NCBI RefSeq assembly: GCF_000152785.1
Contig: NZ_CH672414.1
Location: 463,615-527,614 of the forward strand
Direction of reading: 5' to 3'
DNA from: Yoonia vestfoldensis SKA53
Lineage (GTDB): Bacteria > Pseudomonadota > Alphaproteobacteria > Rhodobacterales > Rhodobacteraceae
Length of the DNA stretch: 64,000 nucleotides
Below, in pieces: positions 16,541 through 26,131 of the stretch. The notes below the pieces were generated by a model. That model did no database searches and was not told where the DNA came from. It saw only the letters and a program-made list of their open reading frames with translations. A program made the position numbers and the translations under genes. Each line of letters begins with the position of its first letter. Within the stretch, counting starts at the first letter, position 1.

Positions 16541-18109
16541 ATGTTCGAAGTCATCTGTATCTCTTTTGCATTCTTTTTTGGGCTAGCGGTACGGCAAGTC
16601 GGCTTGCCACCGCTCGTTGGCTTTCTTGCCGCGGGTTTTGCGATAAATGCAGTAGGGCCAAGCCTTGGTGTGCCGGAGGAGACCGGCGAGATACTGAAAT
16701 ATGTCGCGCATTTGGGCGTGCTTTTGCTCTTGTTTGCGGTCGGCCTGAAATTGCGCGTCGAACAGGTGTTCCAGCCGCAAGTGCTGGCGGGGTCGCTTGT
16801 GCATTTTGCAGTGACGGCAAGTGTCTTTACCTTGGGGCTTGCCGTGTTCTTGCAGCTTGATTGGAATACCGCGTTGCTGCTGGCCATCGCGCTATCGTTT
16901 TCATCGACGGTGTTCTCTGCAAAGATCCTGGATGCAAAACGTGATCTTGGTTCATTTTATGGCCGTACCGCCATTGGCATTTTGATTGTTCAGGACGTTA
17001 TTGCGCTGGTGGTTCTGGGGATATGGAGCGGGCAGACGCCCACCGTTTGGGCGCTGGGCGTCTTTGCAATTCCGCTGCTGCGACCTGCCCTGCACCGGTT
17101 GCTGGATTTCACCGGCCATGACGAGCTTTTGGTCCTGATGGGGATGCTGTTGGCGCTGGTCGTGGGGGGGATGGGGTTCGAAAGTCTGGGCCTGAGCGCT
17201 GAAATCGGTGCGCTGGTCATGGGTCTTTTGTTATCGACGCATCGTCGCGCAAAAGAATTGTCCGACGCGCTTTGGGCGTTGAAAGAGGTTTTTCTTGTCG
17301 GGTTCTTCCTGCAGATCGGGATGTCGGGTCTGCCGGATCTGGATGATCTCGTTTTTGCCGGGGTCTTTGCACTTGTTCTGCCGCTCAAGGGGGTGCTGTT
17401 CTTTTTCCTGTTCATTCTGTTTCGCATGCGCGCCCGCACGTCTTTCATGGCCGCCGCCAGCCTGACCGCCTATAGCGAATTTGGATTGATCGTCGCGGCA
17501 GGTGTGCTGACGGAATGGCTGGTGCCGCTGGCTGTCGCGGTCAGCCTGTCATTTGTGGTATCCGCGCCATTGAACAGGCTTTCACAAAGGTTTTTCGACC
17601 GCTACGAAGACCGCCTGCAGCGGTTCGAACTGTCGCGGGTTCATGTTGATGAATTACCCACCGATCTTGGCAATGCGCGCATCTTGATCCTTGGTATGGG
17701 GCGCATCGGAACAGCGGCCTATGATCATCTTAGCCCGGTTTGCGACCGGATCGTGGCGATTGATGCTGACACCTACAAGACCACGGCACATCGCGCGGCT
17801 GGCCGGAACGTCTGGTTTGCAGATGTCGAAGATGCCGGTTTCTGGCGCGGCCTTGATATATCCCTGCTGAAGGTGGTGATCCTTGCCATGGACAATGTCG
17901 AGGCAAAGGAATGTTCAGCCCGCGCGCTGCGCCGTAACGGGTTCGAGGGGGCGATCGTGTCGCATGCGCTGTTTGAAGACCATATCGACCGCCTGACATC
18001 CGCGGGCGCGACCCATACTTATCTGACGATGAATCAGGCCGGGATGGGGCTTGCCGATCATGCCGCACGCGCGATCGCACTTGCTGTGCCGGGCGATGAC
18101 GGCGCGTGA
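16541..18109 (+). CDS. Kef-type cation/proton antiporter with RCK (TrkA-N) domain
   Basis: 522 residues. Residues about 1-350 form a Na+/H+-exchanger-type membrane domain with roughly 11-12 helices (VGFLAAGFAINAVGPSLG; ALSFSSTVFSAKIL; GILIVQDVIALVVL, whose QD pair is typical of KefB/C/YbaL). Residues about 375-490 form a Rossmann RCK domain (ILGMGRIGTAAY) that should bind a nucleotide and gate transport. It probably exports K+ against H+ for pH or stress homeostasis; no KefF/KefG ancillary subunit lies beside it. It stands alone between the frc operon and dusA. Confidence 0.88.
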   Translation: MFEVICISFAFFFGLAVRQVGLPPLVGFLAAGFAINAVGPSLGVPEETGEILKYVAHLGVLLLLFAVGLKLRVEQVFQPQVLAGSLVHFAVTASVFTLGLAVFLQLDWNTALLLAIALSFSSTVFSAKILDAKRDLGSFYGRTAIGILIVQDVIALVVLGIWSGQTPTVWALGVFAIPLLRPALHRLLDFTGHDELLVLMGMLLALVVGGMGFESLGLSAEIGALVMGLLLSTHRRAKELSDALWALKEVFLVGFFLQIGMSGLPDLDDLVFAGVFALVLPLKGVLFFFLFILFRMRARTSFMAAASLTAYSEFGLIVAAGVLTEWLVPLAVAVSLSFVVSAPLNRLSQRFFDRYEDRLQRFELSRVHVDELPTDLGNARILILGMGRIGTAAYDHLSPVCDRIVAIDADTYKTTAHRAAGRNVWFADVEDAGFWRGLDISLLKVVILAMDNVEAKECSARALRRNGFEGAIVSHALFEDHIDRLTSAGATHTYLTMNQAGMGLADHAARAIALAVPGDDGA

Positions 18110-18355
18110 TTTTGGCGCGGAAGTTGTGACAATCTGATGCTGATGAACGAGAAGCCGAAAAAAGTTGCGCGTCATGGTGACAACATCGCTGTGAAAACAA
18201 CCCAAACCGGCCTTGTCAGACTTGCCTTGGTCATGGAACAGATGGGCATCGCCACACCGCGCAGATGGCGTCTGATACGAATGCCCGTCAGAAACGGGCG
18301 GCGATCTTGGCTCATCGCCCCGCAGCAACCGCCGACAATTTGAAGATACAGAAAA

Positions 18356-19342
18356 ATGCAAATCTCTCGACACGCCAGATTATCCATTGCCCCGATGATG
18401 GATTGGACCGACCGGCATTGCCGTTACCTGCACCGGCTGATGTCGCGGCATGTGCTGGTGTATTCCGAAATGGTCACAGCCCCCGCCGTGATCCATGGCG
18501 ACCGCGACCGTCTGATCGGCTATGGTCCGGCGGAACATCCGGTGGCTTTGCAATTGGGCGGGTCCGATCCTGCGCTGCTGGCGCAGGCGGCGCGGATCGC
18601 AGCCGACATGGGCTATGACGAGGTCAACCTCAATTGCGGCTGCCCGTCGGACCGCGTGCAATCGGGATTCTTCGGTGCGGTGTTGATGGAAAATGCCGCC
18701 CTTGTCGCCGAATGTGTCGCGGCAATGATCGCGGCGGTTGATATTCCGGTGACCGTCAAATGCCGGATCGGGGTTGATGACCAGACCCCGTCCGACGTGC
18801 TGCCCGATTTCATCGCGCGGGTGTCGGCGGCGGGGGTGGACCGGTTTTCCATCCACGCGCGCAAGGCGTGGTTGCAGGGTCTCAGCCCCAAGGAAAACCG
18901 CGATATTCCACCCCTTGACCATGATCTTGTGATCGCGATGAAGGCGCTATTTCCGCATCTGCACCTGTCGGTCAATGGCGGGATCACGTCCCTGGATCAG
19001 GCGCAGGACTTTCTGGATCGCGGGTTGGACGGGGTGATGATCGGGCGCGCGGCCTATCATACGCCCTGCGATATCCTGCTGGATGCCGATGCCCGCATCT
19101 ACGCCGACCCTTCGGGCCGCAGTGCCGAGGATGTCGTGCATCTGATGCTGCCCTATATCGCGGAGCATCTGCAAAACGGCGGGCGGCTGGGGCAGATCAC
19201 GCGCCATATGCTGGGCATGTTCCAAGGCCGGCCGGGGGCCAAGGCGTGGCGGCGGCATCTGTCCGAACATGCGCATCAGGACGGAGCGGGGCCGCAGACC
19301 GTGTTGGCCGCCCTTGCCCATGTGACGCAAGCGGCGGCCTGA
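18356..19342 (+). CDS. dusA: tRNA dihydrouridine synthase A
   Basis: 328 residues, FMN-dependent TIM barrel. The SIAPMMDWTDRHCRY opening is diagnostic for DusA, and the catalytic cysteine is C96 in NCGCPSDRVQ. HARKAWLQGLSPKENR and VNGGI complete the flavin and tRNA contacts. It reduces uridines in the D-loop of tRNA (U20/U20a in characterised DusA) with NADPH. A 246-base gap precedes it; a 68-residue frame there has no ribosome site or family features. Confidence 0.95.
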   Translation: MQISRHARLSIAPMMDWTDRHCRYLHRLMSRHVLVYSEMVTAPAVIHGDRDRLIGYGPAEHPVALQLGGSDPALLAQAARIAADMGYDEVNLNCGCPSDRVQSGFFGAVLMENAALVAECVAAMIAAVDIPVTVKCRIGVDDQTPSDVLPDFIARVSAAGVDRFSIHARKAWLQGLSPKENRDIPPLDHDLVIAMKALFPHLHLSVNGGITSLDQAQDFLDRGLDGVMIGRAAYHTPCDILLDADARIYADPSGRSAEDVVHLMLPYIAEHLQNGGRLGQITRHMLGMFQGRPGAKAWRRHLSEHAHQDGAGPQTVLAALAHVTQAAA

Positions 19343-19403
19343 GCTCTGGTCATTTCCAGACCTCAGGTGTAGCGATAGCGCCAAAGCAGGCGGAGAACGC
19401 GCA

Positions 19404-20222
19404 ATGCCCGAAACGATGTTATTGGTCCAGATGGCCCTGTTCTTGCTGGTGGTCGGGGCCTTTGCCGGGGTTCTGGCCGGGCTTTTGGGCGTCGGTGGCG
19501 GGATCGTGCTTGTGCCTGCCTTTTTCTATGTCTTCTCGGTTCTGGGTTTCGATAGCCCGCAGCTGATGCAGATATGCCTTGCGACATCGCTGGCCACGAT
19601 CATCGTCACATCGGTGCGGTCTTTGCTGGCGCATCATCGCAAGGGTGCCGTTGATTGGGCAATCCTGAAAAGCTGGGCTCCCGGTATTGCCATTGGCGCG
19701 GTGATCGGCGTCATGGTCGCCGCGTCTTTGCGATCGGGGACGTTGCAGGTGGTCTTTGCGACACTGGCCGCGACCGTGGCGATCTACATCACCTTTGGCA
19801 AAAGCCATTGGCGGCTAGGTCCGGTGATGCCCGGCGGCATTCTGCGCGCGGTGCTGTCACCGGTGATCGGTTTTCTGTCGGTGCTGATGGGGATCGGGGG
19901 CGGATCTTTTGGTGTGCCGATCATGACCCTGTTCAATGTGCCGATCCACCGCGCGGTGGCGACAGCGGCAGGGTTCGGCGTGATCATCGCCACACCCTCT
20001 GTCGCAGCGTTTATGCTCATCGACATCGCGGTTGCCCCGCCTTTTACCATCGGCGCGGTCAACCTTGTGGCTTTCGTGCTGGTCATCGCAATGACGTTGA
20101 TCACGGCGCCCTGGGGGGCGGCCCTTGCGCACCGGACCGATCCAATCCGCCTGAAACGGGTCTTTGGGGCGTTCCTGATCCTTGTGGCGCTGAACATGCT
20201 GCGCAAGGCTGTCGGCTGGTGA
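19404..20222 (+). CDS. TauE/SafE family membrane exporter
   Basis: 272 residues, about eight membrane helices in two related halves, each opening with the family glycine motif (GLLGVGGGIVLVPAF near residue 28; LMGIGGGSFGVPIM near residue 160). TauE/SafE proteins carry sulfite, sulfoacetate or related anions across the inner membrane. The downstream oxygenase starts in a GTGA overlap with its stop, so the two are probably translated together. The transported anion cannot be told from sequence. Confidence 0.85.
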   Translation: MPETMLLVQMALFLLVVGAFAGVLAGLLGVGGGIVLVPAFFYVFSVLGFDSPQLMQICLATSLATIIVTSVRSLLAHHRKGAVDWAILKSWAPGIAIGAVIGVMVAASLRSGTLQVVFATLAATVAIYITFGKSHWRLGPVMPGGILRAVLSPVIGFLSVLMGIGGGSFGVPIMTLFNVPIHRAVATAAGFGVIIATPSVAAFMLIDIAVAPPFTIGAVNLVAFVLVIAMTLITAPWGAALAHRTDPIRLKRVFGAFLILVALNMLRKAVGW

Positions 20223-20980
20223 TACAAACGCTGCACGATGACGGTTTTGCCGTTCTGCCGCATGATCCGGCGGTGGCGCGCTGGGCTGTTGCGGCCAATG
20301 CGGCCTGCGACCAGATGCTGCAACGCGGCCCGCCGCTGCGCCATGGCGGGACATGGTGCGTCGGTGTCGATGCGCTGGACAATGGCCCCGACGGGTCGGT
20401 GGACGGTGTGCCGCTGGCGGGCGCGTGGCGCGATCTGGTGCCTGTGCCGGACCATTGGCACCGCGCGCAGCTGTCGGTGGTCTTTCCGGGCTATCCCGCG
20501 CAGGACGCAGGCGATACCGACGCCGCCCATGCCTTTCGCGTCAACCGCTGTGCTGCGCATGTTGACGGATTGCACGCCGAAGGCACGCCGCAACGCCGGC
20601 ATCTGCGCGAAGCGCATACCTTCATTCTTGGGCTGCCGCTGAACCCCAGTATGGCCAGCCCCTTGGTCGTCTGGCCGGGCAGCCACACCGTCATGCGCGC
20701 GACCTTTGCCGCCTGTTTTGACGGGGTGCCGCCGACGCATTGGGGCGACATTGATGTTGCCGCCGCCTATCAAGACGCGCGGCGCCGCGTGTTTGCCAGC
20801 TGTCCGCAAGTGGCGGTGACAGCGCTGCCCGGGCAGGTTGTCATGCTTGACCGGCACCTGTTGCACGGGGTGGCACCTTGGGATGCATCAATCACCGATC
20901 AATGCCGCAAGCTCGCCTATTTTCGCCCGCTGGGGGCTGTTGCGGACTGGCTGTCGCCGTCTTTCCGGCGCGCCTTGTAA
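20219..20980 (+). CDS. PhyH-like non-haem Fe(II)/2-oxoglutarate oxygenase
   Basis: 253 residues from the GTG at 20219, which overlaps the exporter's TGA. It resembles the phytanoyl-CoA dioxygenase-like double-stranded beta-helix proteins: HVDGLH supplies an HxD iron-binding pair near residue 116 and RHLLHG the distal histidine near residue 221; LPLNPSMASPLVVWPGSH is a typical core strand pair. The substrate is unknown. Coupling to an anion exporter suggests an oxygenase that releases an anion the exporter removes, but this is inference. Its 3' end overlaps the convergent WYL gene by 64 bases. Confidence 0.72.
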   Translation: MIQTLHDDGFAVLPHDPAVARWAVAANAACDQMLQRGPPLRHGGTWCVGVDALDNGPDGSVDGVPLAGAWRDLVPVPDHWHRAQLSVVFPGYPAQDAGDTDAAHAFRVNRCAAHVDGLHAEGTPQRRHLREAHTFILGLPLNPSMASPLVVWPGSHTVMRATFAACFDGVPPTHWGDIDVAAAYQDARRRVFASCPQVAVTALPGQVVMLDRHLLHGVAPWDASITDQCRKLAYFRPLGAVADWLSPSFRRAL

Positions 20981-21615
20981 TCATTCAGCGATTTGCCTGC
21001 CTCGGCCACGAACAGGCTGGGCAGCACCCGCAGGGCGGTGATCTGATCGACACGGATCACATCGAAATCGCGCCGTTTTTCGCACCAGACCACGCAGGTC
21101 CACAGCCGCCCCCAGTATTCCAGCTGCAACGGCCGCACCGTCCGGTCTTCGCCCTGCAAGGTCAGTGCGAGTTTCTGGCGCGTGCGCACGGCTTGGCGCA
21201 GGCGGGGCAGATGCTGGAACCCGCGCGCGGCATCCGCAAAAGGATAGATCGCAAACCCATGCGCAGGCGCGCTAGCGGGATTTTCGGGCATCACGGCGTC
21301 CAGCTTTGCCAGCAGCTGGCGCGCGGCCTGCGCAAGATCGGGATCGTCGGCCGCCCCCACGGCGGACAGGCCCAGATGCAGCGCCTCGACCTCGGTCAGG
21401 GTCAGGTTCAGCGGGGGCAGGGTGATCGCGGCGGTCACGCGATAACCGATCCCGCGTTCTCCCGAAATTGGCACGCCAGAGGCGGCCAGCGTTTCCATGT
21501 CCCGGTAAATACTGCGCAAGGACACGCCCACCGCCGCCGCAAGGTCTTGGGCGCGGTGCAGGCTGCCATCGCGCAGGATCTGGACCAGCTGCATCAATCT
21601 ATCGGCGCGGCGCAT
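20917..21615 (-). CDS. YafY-type WYL-domain transcriptional regulator
   Basis: 232 residues from ATG 21615 (AAAGGA upstream; the longer frame to 21693 has no site). N-terminal helix-turn-helix (about 1-55: MRRADRLMQLVQILRDG then VSLRSIYRDMETLAASGVPI) and a WYL ligand-sensing domain (about 120-220; RPLQLEYWGRLWTCVVWCEKR with its aromatic pair). The ligand class of WYL proteins is poorly known. A nested dyad lies just upstream of its own start, suggesting autoregulation. Its neighbours are the tat operon (divergent) and the exporter/oxygenase pair (convergent). Confidence 0.85.
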   Translation of the reverse strand: MRRADRLMQLVQILRDGSLHRAQDLAAAVGVSLRSIYRDMETLAASGVPISGERGIGYRVTAAITLPPLNLTLTEVEALHLGLSAVGAADDPDLAQAARQLLAKLDAVMPENPASAPAHGFAIYPFADAARGFQHLPRLRQAVRTRQKLALTLQGEDRTVRPLQLEYWGRLWTCVVWCEKRRDFDVIRVDQITALRVLPSLFVAEAGKSLNDYKARRKDGDSQSATAPSGRK

Positions 21616-21637
21616 GGATGTCCTTTCAGCGCGATCG

Positions 21638-21677
21638 TTGTGCCAGTATTCTGGCAACTGACAGTTATTTGGCACAA
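21638..21677. promoter_or_regulatory. Nested inverted repeats upstream of the WYL regulator
   Basis: Three perfect dyads overlap in 40 bases: TGCCAG-TATT-CTGGCA (21641-21656), AACTG-A-CAGTT (21656-21666), and outer arms TTGTGCC (21638-21644) and GGCACAA (21671-21677). They lie 23 bases upstream of the WYL ATG and 131 bases upstream of tatA. Probably the WYL protein's own operator; it might also affect tatA. Confidence 0.55.
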
Positions 21678-21808
21678 AGTGGAAATAGATCATAGAAAAT
21701 AGGGTGCTTAGGGCATCATTTTTTTGGAATGATCTCTTTCCTTGGCTCTTGGATAGGCATAGAAACCATCATCTGTGACAAGGGCGCATCCCGCCAGAGG
21801 AGAGAGAC

Positions 21809-22027
21809 ATGCTCAATAATATCGGCCTTCCCGGCCTTATCCTGATCGCGGTTGTCGTGCTGGTCCTGTTCGGGCGCGGCAAGATTTCCAGCCTGATGGG
21901 CGAAGTTGGCAAAGGCATCACCGCATTCAAGCGTGGCGTCGATGACAGCAAGAAAGAACTTGACGATAACCTTGCCGAACCACGCGATGTGACCCCCGAA
22001 GACCAAAAAGCCAAAGACAAAGTCTGA
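21809..22027 (+). CDS. tatA: Sec-independent translocase subunit TatA
   Basis: 72 residues: one N-terminal membrane helix ([18 protein letters not shown]), the hinge FGRGKI, an amphipathic helix ([17 protein letters not shown]) and an acidic tail. This is the pore-forming subunit that polymerises when TatBC binds a twin-arginine substrate. A GAGGAGAGAGAC ribosome site precedes it. First gene of a tatABC-DUF815 operon. Confidence 0.96.
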   Translation: MLNNIGLPGLILIAVVVLVLFGRGKISSLMGEVGKGITAFKRGVDDSKKELDDNLAEPRDVTPEDQKAKDKV

Positions 22028-22053
22028 ACAACACCCCGAAGGGATAGCCAGCC

Positions 22054-22500
22054 ATGTTTGGTCTCGGCATGAGCGAAATGGTGCTGATCGGCATCGTGGC
22101 CTTGATTGTGATCGGGCCAAAGGATCTACCGGGCATGTTCCGGGCCTTGGGCCAGTTTACTGGCAAGGCCCGTGGCATGGCGCGTGAATTTTCCCGCGCG
22201 ATGGAAGCGGCGGCAGATGAATCTGGCATCAAGGACGTCAGCAAGACGATCCGCGCGGCGTCTGACCCCAAGAAATTCGGCGTTGATGCGCTGAAGGACG
22301 CGACCAGCTTTACCAAGGGTCCAGCGACGCAGGAACTGGCCGCGCAGCGCAAGGCGGCCAAGGCCAAAGCCGATGAGCTGGCCAAGACCACGCAGGAAAA
22401 TGCCGCGCGCGCGGCGGTCAAGACGGCTCCAGCAAAGACCCCGGCGCCAAAGCCCGAAGCCCCGGCAGCTGTGGCAGACACACCAAAGGACAAGGCATGA
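22054..22500 (+). CDS. tatB: Sec-independent translocase subunit TatB
   Basis: 148 residues: an N-terminal helix with the conserved glutamate ([21 protein letters not shown]), an amphipathic helix, and a lysine/alanine/proline-rich tail (about 95-148) that is likely disordered. TatB forms the twin-arginine receptor with TatC. Its stop overlaps the tatC start (ATGA, 22497-22500). Confidence 0.95.
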   Translation: MFGLGMSEMVLIGIVALIVIGPKDLPGMFRALGQFTGKARGMAREFSRAMEAAADESGIKDVSKTIRAASDPKKFGVDALKDATSFTKGPATQELAAQRKAAKAKADELAKTTQENAARAAVKTAPAKTPAPKPEAPAAVADTPKDKA

Positions 22501-23363
22501 GCAAGTCTGACGAGATCGAAGACAGCTCTGCCCCGCTGATCGAACATCTGGCTGAATTACGCACCCGGCTGATCCGGTCGGTGCTGGCGTTTATCGTTGG
22601 CATGATCATCAGCTTTACGGTCTGGAACCCGCTGTTCAACTTTCTGACGCTGCCGCTCTGCGATGCGCTGGCCGCGCGTGACCAATCCTGCGATCTGCAA
22701 TTCATCGCCCTGGAAGAAGGTTTCTTTGTCGCGATTTCAATCTCGCTTTTGGGCGGGCTGATTATCGGTTTTCCGATCATTTCCTACCAATTGTGGCGCT
22801 TTGTGGCACCCGGCCTTTACAAAAGCGAACAGGGGGCGTTTTTTCCGTTTCTGGTCGCCTCGCCTTTCATGTTCTTTCTGGGGGCGGCCTTTGCCTATTA
22901 CGTCATCACGCCGCTGGCCTTTGGGTTTTTCCTTGGGTTTCAGCAACCCGGCACCGTGATGTCGGGCACTGATGGCAGCACACAGGCGGCGGGTATCCTG
23001 TTTCAGGGGTCGGCCAAGGCTTATTTGAGCCTGACAATCAAATTCATCGTGGCATTCGGCCTGTGTTTCCAGCTGCCCGTGCTGCTGACGCTGATGGGCA
23101 AGGCGGGGCTGGTATCGGCCCGCGGCCTGCGCGGCACGCGCAAATATGCTGTCGTCGGCATCTTGATCGTTGCCGCCCTTGCCACGCCACCGGATGTGAT
23201 TTCGCAGGTGATCCTGTTTGTCGTGGTCTACGGCCTTTACGAAGTGTCGATCCAGCTGGTCGCGCGGGTAGAGCGCAAGCGCGAGGCGAAACTGCGCGCC
23301 GAAGGTCTGTGGGATGATGACCTGCATGGCGATGGCGCGATGGATGATGAGCCAAAGTCATGA
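22497..23363 (+). CDS. tatC: Sec-independent translocase subunit TatC
   Basis: 288 residues, six membrane helices. The [12 protein letters not shown] motif near residue 17 and the acidic/aromatic stretch [12 protein letters not shown] are the family's twin-arginine recognition parts. The C-terminus is somewhat long (about 30 charged residues after TM6). Overlaps the ATG of the following ATPase gene (23360-23363). Confidence 0.96.
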   Translation: MSKSDEIEDSSAPLIEHLAELRTRLIRSVLAFIVGMIISFTVWNPLFNFLTLPLCDALAARDQSCDLQFIALEEGFFVAISISLLGGLIIGFPIISYQLWRFVAPGLYKSEQGAFFPFLVASPFMFFLGAAFAYYVITPLAFGFFLGFQQPGTVMSGTDGSTQAAGILFQGSAKAYLSLTIKFIVAFGLCFQLPVLLTLMGKAGLVSARGLRGTRKYAVVGILIVAALATPPDVISQVILFVVVYGLYEVSIQLVARVERKREAKLRAEGLWDDDLHGDGAMDDEPKS

Positions 23364-24202
23364 GTAAAGACACTTTGAAACGCATCGCACGCGCATTGGA
23401 GCGGATGCATCCTGCCCCGCAGAAAGCGCCCGATTTTGCGGCCGCCTCGGCCTTTGTCTGGCATACGCAGCCTGACCGTCTGGAACCCGTCGGCCGGATC
23501 AATCGGATCGATGTGTCCTTGCTGGTGGGCGTCAACCGGTCGCGTGATACGCTGTTGGCCAATACCCAGCGCTTTGCGGCGGGGATGCCTGCGAATAACG
23601 CGCTGCTTTGGGGTGCGCGGGGCATGGGAAAATCAAGCCTTGTCAAGGCGATCCACGGCGCTGTTCAAGCGGAACATCCCGCGCTGAAGCTGGTCGAGGT
23701 TCAGCGCGAGGATCTGCCCAGCATCACTCGCTGTCTGAACCTGCTGCGCAGCTCGGATGCGCGGTTCATCCTGTTTTGCGATGACCTGTCTTTTGGCCAT
23801 GACGATGCGCATTACAAATCGCTCAAGGCGGTGCTGGATGGCGGGATCGAAGGGCGGCCAGACAATGTGGTGCTTTATGCGACCTCGAACCGGCGCCACC
23901 TGATGCCGCGCGACATGATTGAAAACGAACGCTCCAGCGCGATTTCACCCTCCGAGGCGGTCGAGGAAAAAGTATCTCTGTCGGATCGTTTCGGGCTTTG
24001 GCTGGGGTTTCATCCCTGCGATCAGGACGATTATCTGGCGATGATCCGGGGCTATTGCGATGCTTTCGGCGTGACCATCGACGATGTGACATTGCGCGCC
24101 GAGGCGATCGAATGGCAGGCCACACGCGGCAGCCGGTCAGGCCGCGTGGCCTGGCAATATTTTACTGATCTGGCAGGACGGCAGGGCGTGCGTTTGCCGT
24201 AA
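23360..24202 (+). CDS. DUF815 family AAA-type ATPase
   Basis: 280 residues. Walker A is [12 protein letters not shown] (near residue 80), Walker [11 protein letters not shown] (near residue 140), and sensor-like [14 protein letters not shown] follows. The DUF815 family is widespread and its role is not established. It is translationally coupled to tatC and ends at the convergent hairpin, so it is co-transcribed with the Tat genes here; whether it acts in export is unknown. Confidence 0.85.
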   Translation: MSKDTLKRIARALERMHPAPQKAPDFAAASAFVWHTQPDRLEPVGRINRIDVSLLVGVNRSRDTLLANTQRFAAGMPANNALLWGARGMGKSSLVKAIHGAVQAEHPALKLVEVQREDLPSITRCLNLLRSSDARFILFCDDLSFGHDDAHYKSLKAVLDGGIEGRPDNVVLYATSNRRHLMPRDMIENERSSAISPSEAVEEKVSLSDRFGLWLGFHPCDQDDYLAMIRGYCDAFGVTIDDVTLRAEAIEWQATRGSRSGRVAWQYFTDLAGRQGVRLP

Positions 24203-24223
24203 GGTGGATCTTGATCCACCTTA
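24200..24223. terminator. Bidirectional hairpin between convergent operons
   Basis: Perfect 11-base stem (TAAGGTGGATC / GATCCACCTTA) with TT at the centre. It includes the TAA stop of the DUF815 gene and sits just after the TAG stop of the LysM/M23 gene on the other strand. No long T-run follows, so termination may be moderate. Confidence 0.65.
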
Positions 24224-24224
24224 C

Positions 24225-25427
24225 CTAGGGCAGGAAATCCATCGGATCGACGCTTTGCAGCCCGCGCCGCACCTCGAAATGCAAAAAGCTGGGGTTGCCA
24301 GCGCGCACCTTGCCGATGACCTGTCCGCGGCTGATGCTCGCATCCTTCTGCACGGTCAGATTGTCCATCTGCGTATAGACCGTCAGCAAACCATCGGCAT
24401 GCCGTATCACCACGATGGACCCGCCCGATGTATCTGTTGTGACGGCAGCCACACTGCCCGCGTCGGCGGCGCGCACATCGGTGCCTGCAGGGACGCCAAA
24501 ATCGACGCCTTCATTGGTGCCGGGCGCATAGGCGCGGATGATGCTGCCTTGTACGGGCGCAGCCAGCCGGCTGGCGCTGGCGGCCGCAGGTGCAGGTGCA
24601 GGGGCGGGCGTGCCGGTGTCGGGTGTCTGCGGTGCGGCGACAGGGGCTGTCGCTGCCGGCAACGGTCGGGCTGCACTCGGTGGTACGGGGGTTTCGCTGC
24701 CTGCGCCCGGCGCCGTCACAACAGCGGCTGGCGCACGCTGTGGGGTGGCACCGCCTTGCGGGATCAGCAGGTACTGGCCTTCGCGGATGGTGAATTCCGA
24801 ATTCAGCCCGTTCCACTCTGCAATCGCAGTGACCGGCACATTGTAAAGCCGCGAGATCGAGAAAGCGGTTTCCCCGCGCACGACCTGATGGCGGATCGGT
24901 TCTGCACCGATGGCGGCTGTGGCGGGCGCGACAGCGGCGGGCGGTGCTGCCTGGTCAGCAGGGGGCAGTGCGGTTGCGGTGATTTGACCGCCTTCAGCGT
25001 CCGCACGGTCCAGCGCCGATGTCGCCACCGCGGCCACATCAAAGGGTTGCTGCGCTACGGGCGCATCTGGGGCGATGGCGCCGTCCGGCAAGCGGCTCGG
25101 CAAGGCCACGATCTCGTCACGGCGCAGGATCGTATCAGGCTCGATTCCGTTATATTGCGCCAGCGTGTTGGCATCCAGACCCAGCCGGATCGCAATGCCA
25201 CGGATCGTATCGTCCTGCTGGGCCACCACAACCTGATAGGTGGGATAAGAAATCACGCCGCGGTCATCCGGGCGGGGGCGCTTGGGCAGATCCTGAACGG
25301 CACTTGCGGTGCTGAACCCGTTGCCCAGATCGCGCATATCAGGATCAAATCCTTCGCAGGCCGCAAGAGCAGCCAATGCAACGCTGGTCAGCAATAGGGT
25401 TCTGATGGTGCTTTGCCCTTGGGCCAT
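24225..25427 (-). CDS. LysM and M23 domain lipoprotein (NlpD-like)
   Basis: 400 residues. Lipoprotein signal with the lipobox LAAC (C24). Two LysM peptidoglycan-binding segments (about 62-112, VVVAQQDDTIRGIAIRLGL; and about 190-240, VVRGETAFSISRLYNVP) are joined by Ala/Pro-rich linkers, then a C-terminal LytM/M23 domain (about 300-395). The usual HxH zinc site is not seen in that domain (YTQMDNLTV and FLHFEVRRG remain), so it may, like NlpD, activate an amidase rather than cut. It would act in the periplasm at division. Last gene of surE-pcm-nlpD, a classic arrangement. Confidence 0.87.
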   Translation of the reverse strand: MAQGQSTIRTLLLTSVALAALAACEGFDPDMRDLGNGFSTASAVQDLPKRPRPDDRGVISYPTYQVVVAQQDDTIRGIAIRLGLDANTLAQYNGIEPDTILRRDEIVALPSRLPDGAIAPDAPVAQQPFDVAAVATSALDRADAEGGQITATALPPADQAAPPAAVAPATAAIGAEPIRHQVVRGETAFSISRLYNVPVTAIAEWNGLNSEFTIREGQYLLIPQGGATPQRAPAAVVTAPGAGSETPVPPSAARPLPAATAPVAAPQTPDTGTPAPAPAPAAASASRLAAPVQGSIIRAYAPGTNEGVDFGVPAGTDVRAADAGSVAAVTTDTSGGSIVVIRHADGLLTVYTQMDNLTVQKDASISRGQVIGKVRAGNPSFLHFEVRRGLQSVDPMDFLP

Positions 25428-25489
25428 TCTACCGCTCCTTGTGCTGGGTCGTCCCTTGTTGCCTGGACGATACCTTATTTTGTGGCAGT

Positions 25490-26131
25490 TTACTCTTGTC
25501 CGAGCCCTTCTAGCAAGGGCACAAACCGGACAGCGCGCAATTCGTCATATTCATAGCCAGTGTCAAGCCGGGTCACGCGGATCAGGCTTTGCACGGCGTC
25601 TGATTGTCCGACAGGCAGCACCATGATCCCGCCCACGCGCAATTGCGCCAGCAAAGGCCCCGGCGGGTCTTCAGCGGCGGCAGTGAGCAGAATCCTGTCA
25701 AACGGCGCCTGATCAGGCAGGCCATGGCTGCCATCGGCGGTAAAGGTGATGATATTGGCGATCTGTTGATCAGCAAAGATCTGGCGCGCCTTTTCGGCCA
25801 AGCTGCGATAGCGGTCGATCGTATACACCCTGCGCGCAAGCTTGCTCAGGATTGCGGCCTGATAGCCGGACCCTGTCCCGATCTCCAGCACCTTGTCGCG
25901 CGGATTGACCTGCAAAGCCTGCGTCATCAACCCTACGACGGAGGGCTGCGATATGGTCTGGCCGCAGGCGATGGGCAGGGGCATGTCTTCATAGGCGCGA
26001 TCCGCGAAAATGCCCCGCACGAATGCGGCGCGGTCCACCTGTTCCATCGCGGTCAGCACGCGGGTATCGGTGACACCCTTGCTGCGCAGCGCATAAAGGA
26101 ACTGCATCTTGGTATCCGCGTCAAAGCTCAC
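25490..26131 (-). CDS. pcm: Protein-L-isoaspartate O-methyltransferase
   Basis: 213 residues, SAM-dependent Rossmann methyltransferase. The signature [15 protein letters not shown] (near residue 80) binds [24 protein letters not shown] is the usual catalytic/post-I region, and the N-terminal substrate-binding [13 protein letters not shown] is present. It methylates isoaspartyl residues in ageing proteins so they can revert to aspartate. Overlaps the surE stop (ATGA at 26128-26131). Confidence 0.95.
   Translation of the reverse strand: MSFDADTKMQFLYALRSKGVTDTRVLTAMEQVDRAAFVRGIFADRAYEDMPLPIACGQTISQPSVVGLMTQALQVNPRDKVLEIGTGSGYQAAILSKLARRVYTIDRYRSLAEKARQIFADQQIANIITFTADGSHGLPDQAPFDRILLTAAAEDPPGPLLAQLRVGGIMVLPVGQSDAVQSLIRVTRLDTGYEYDELRAVRFVPLLEGLGQE

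Noticed and set aside
18137..18343. Possible 68-residue gene upstream of dusA
   Set aside because: No ribosome site, no family features; likely a chance frame in the dusA leader region.
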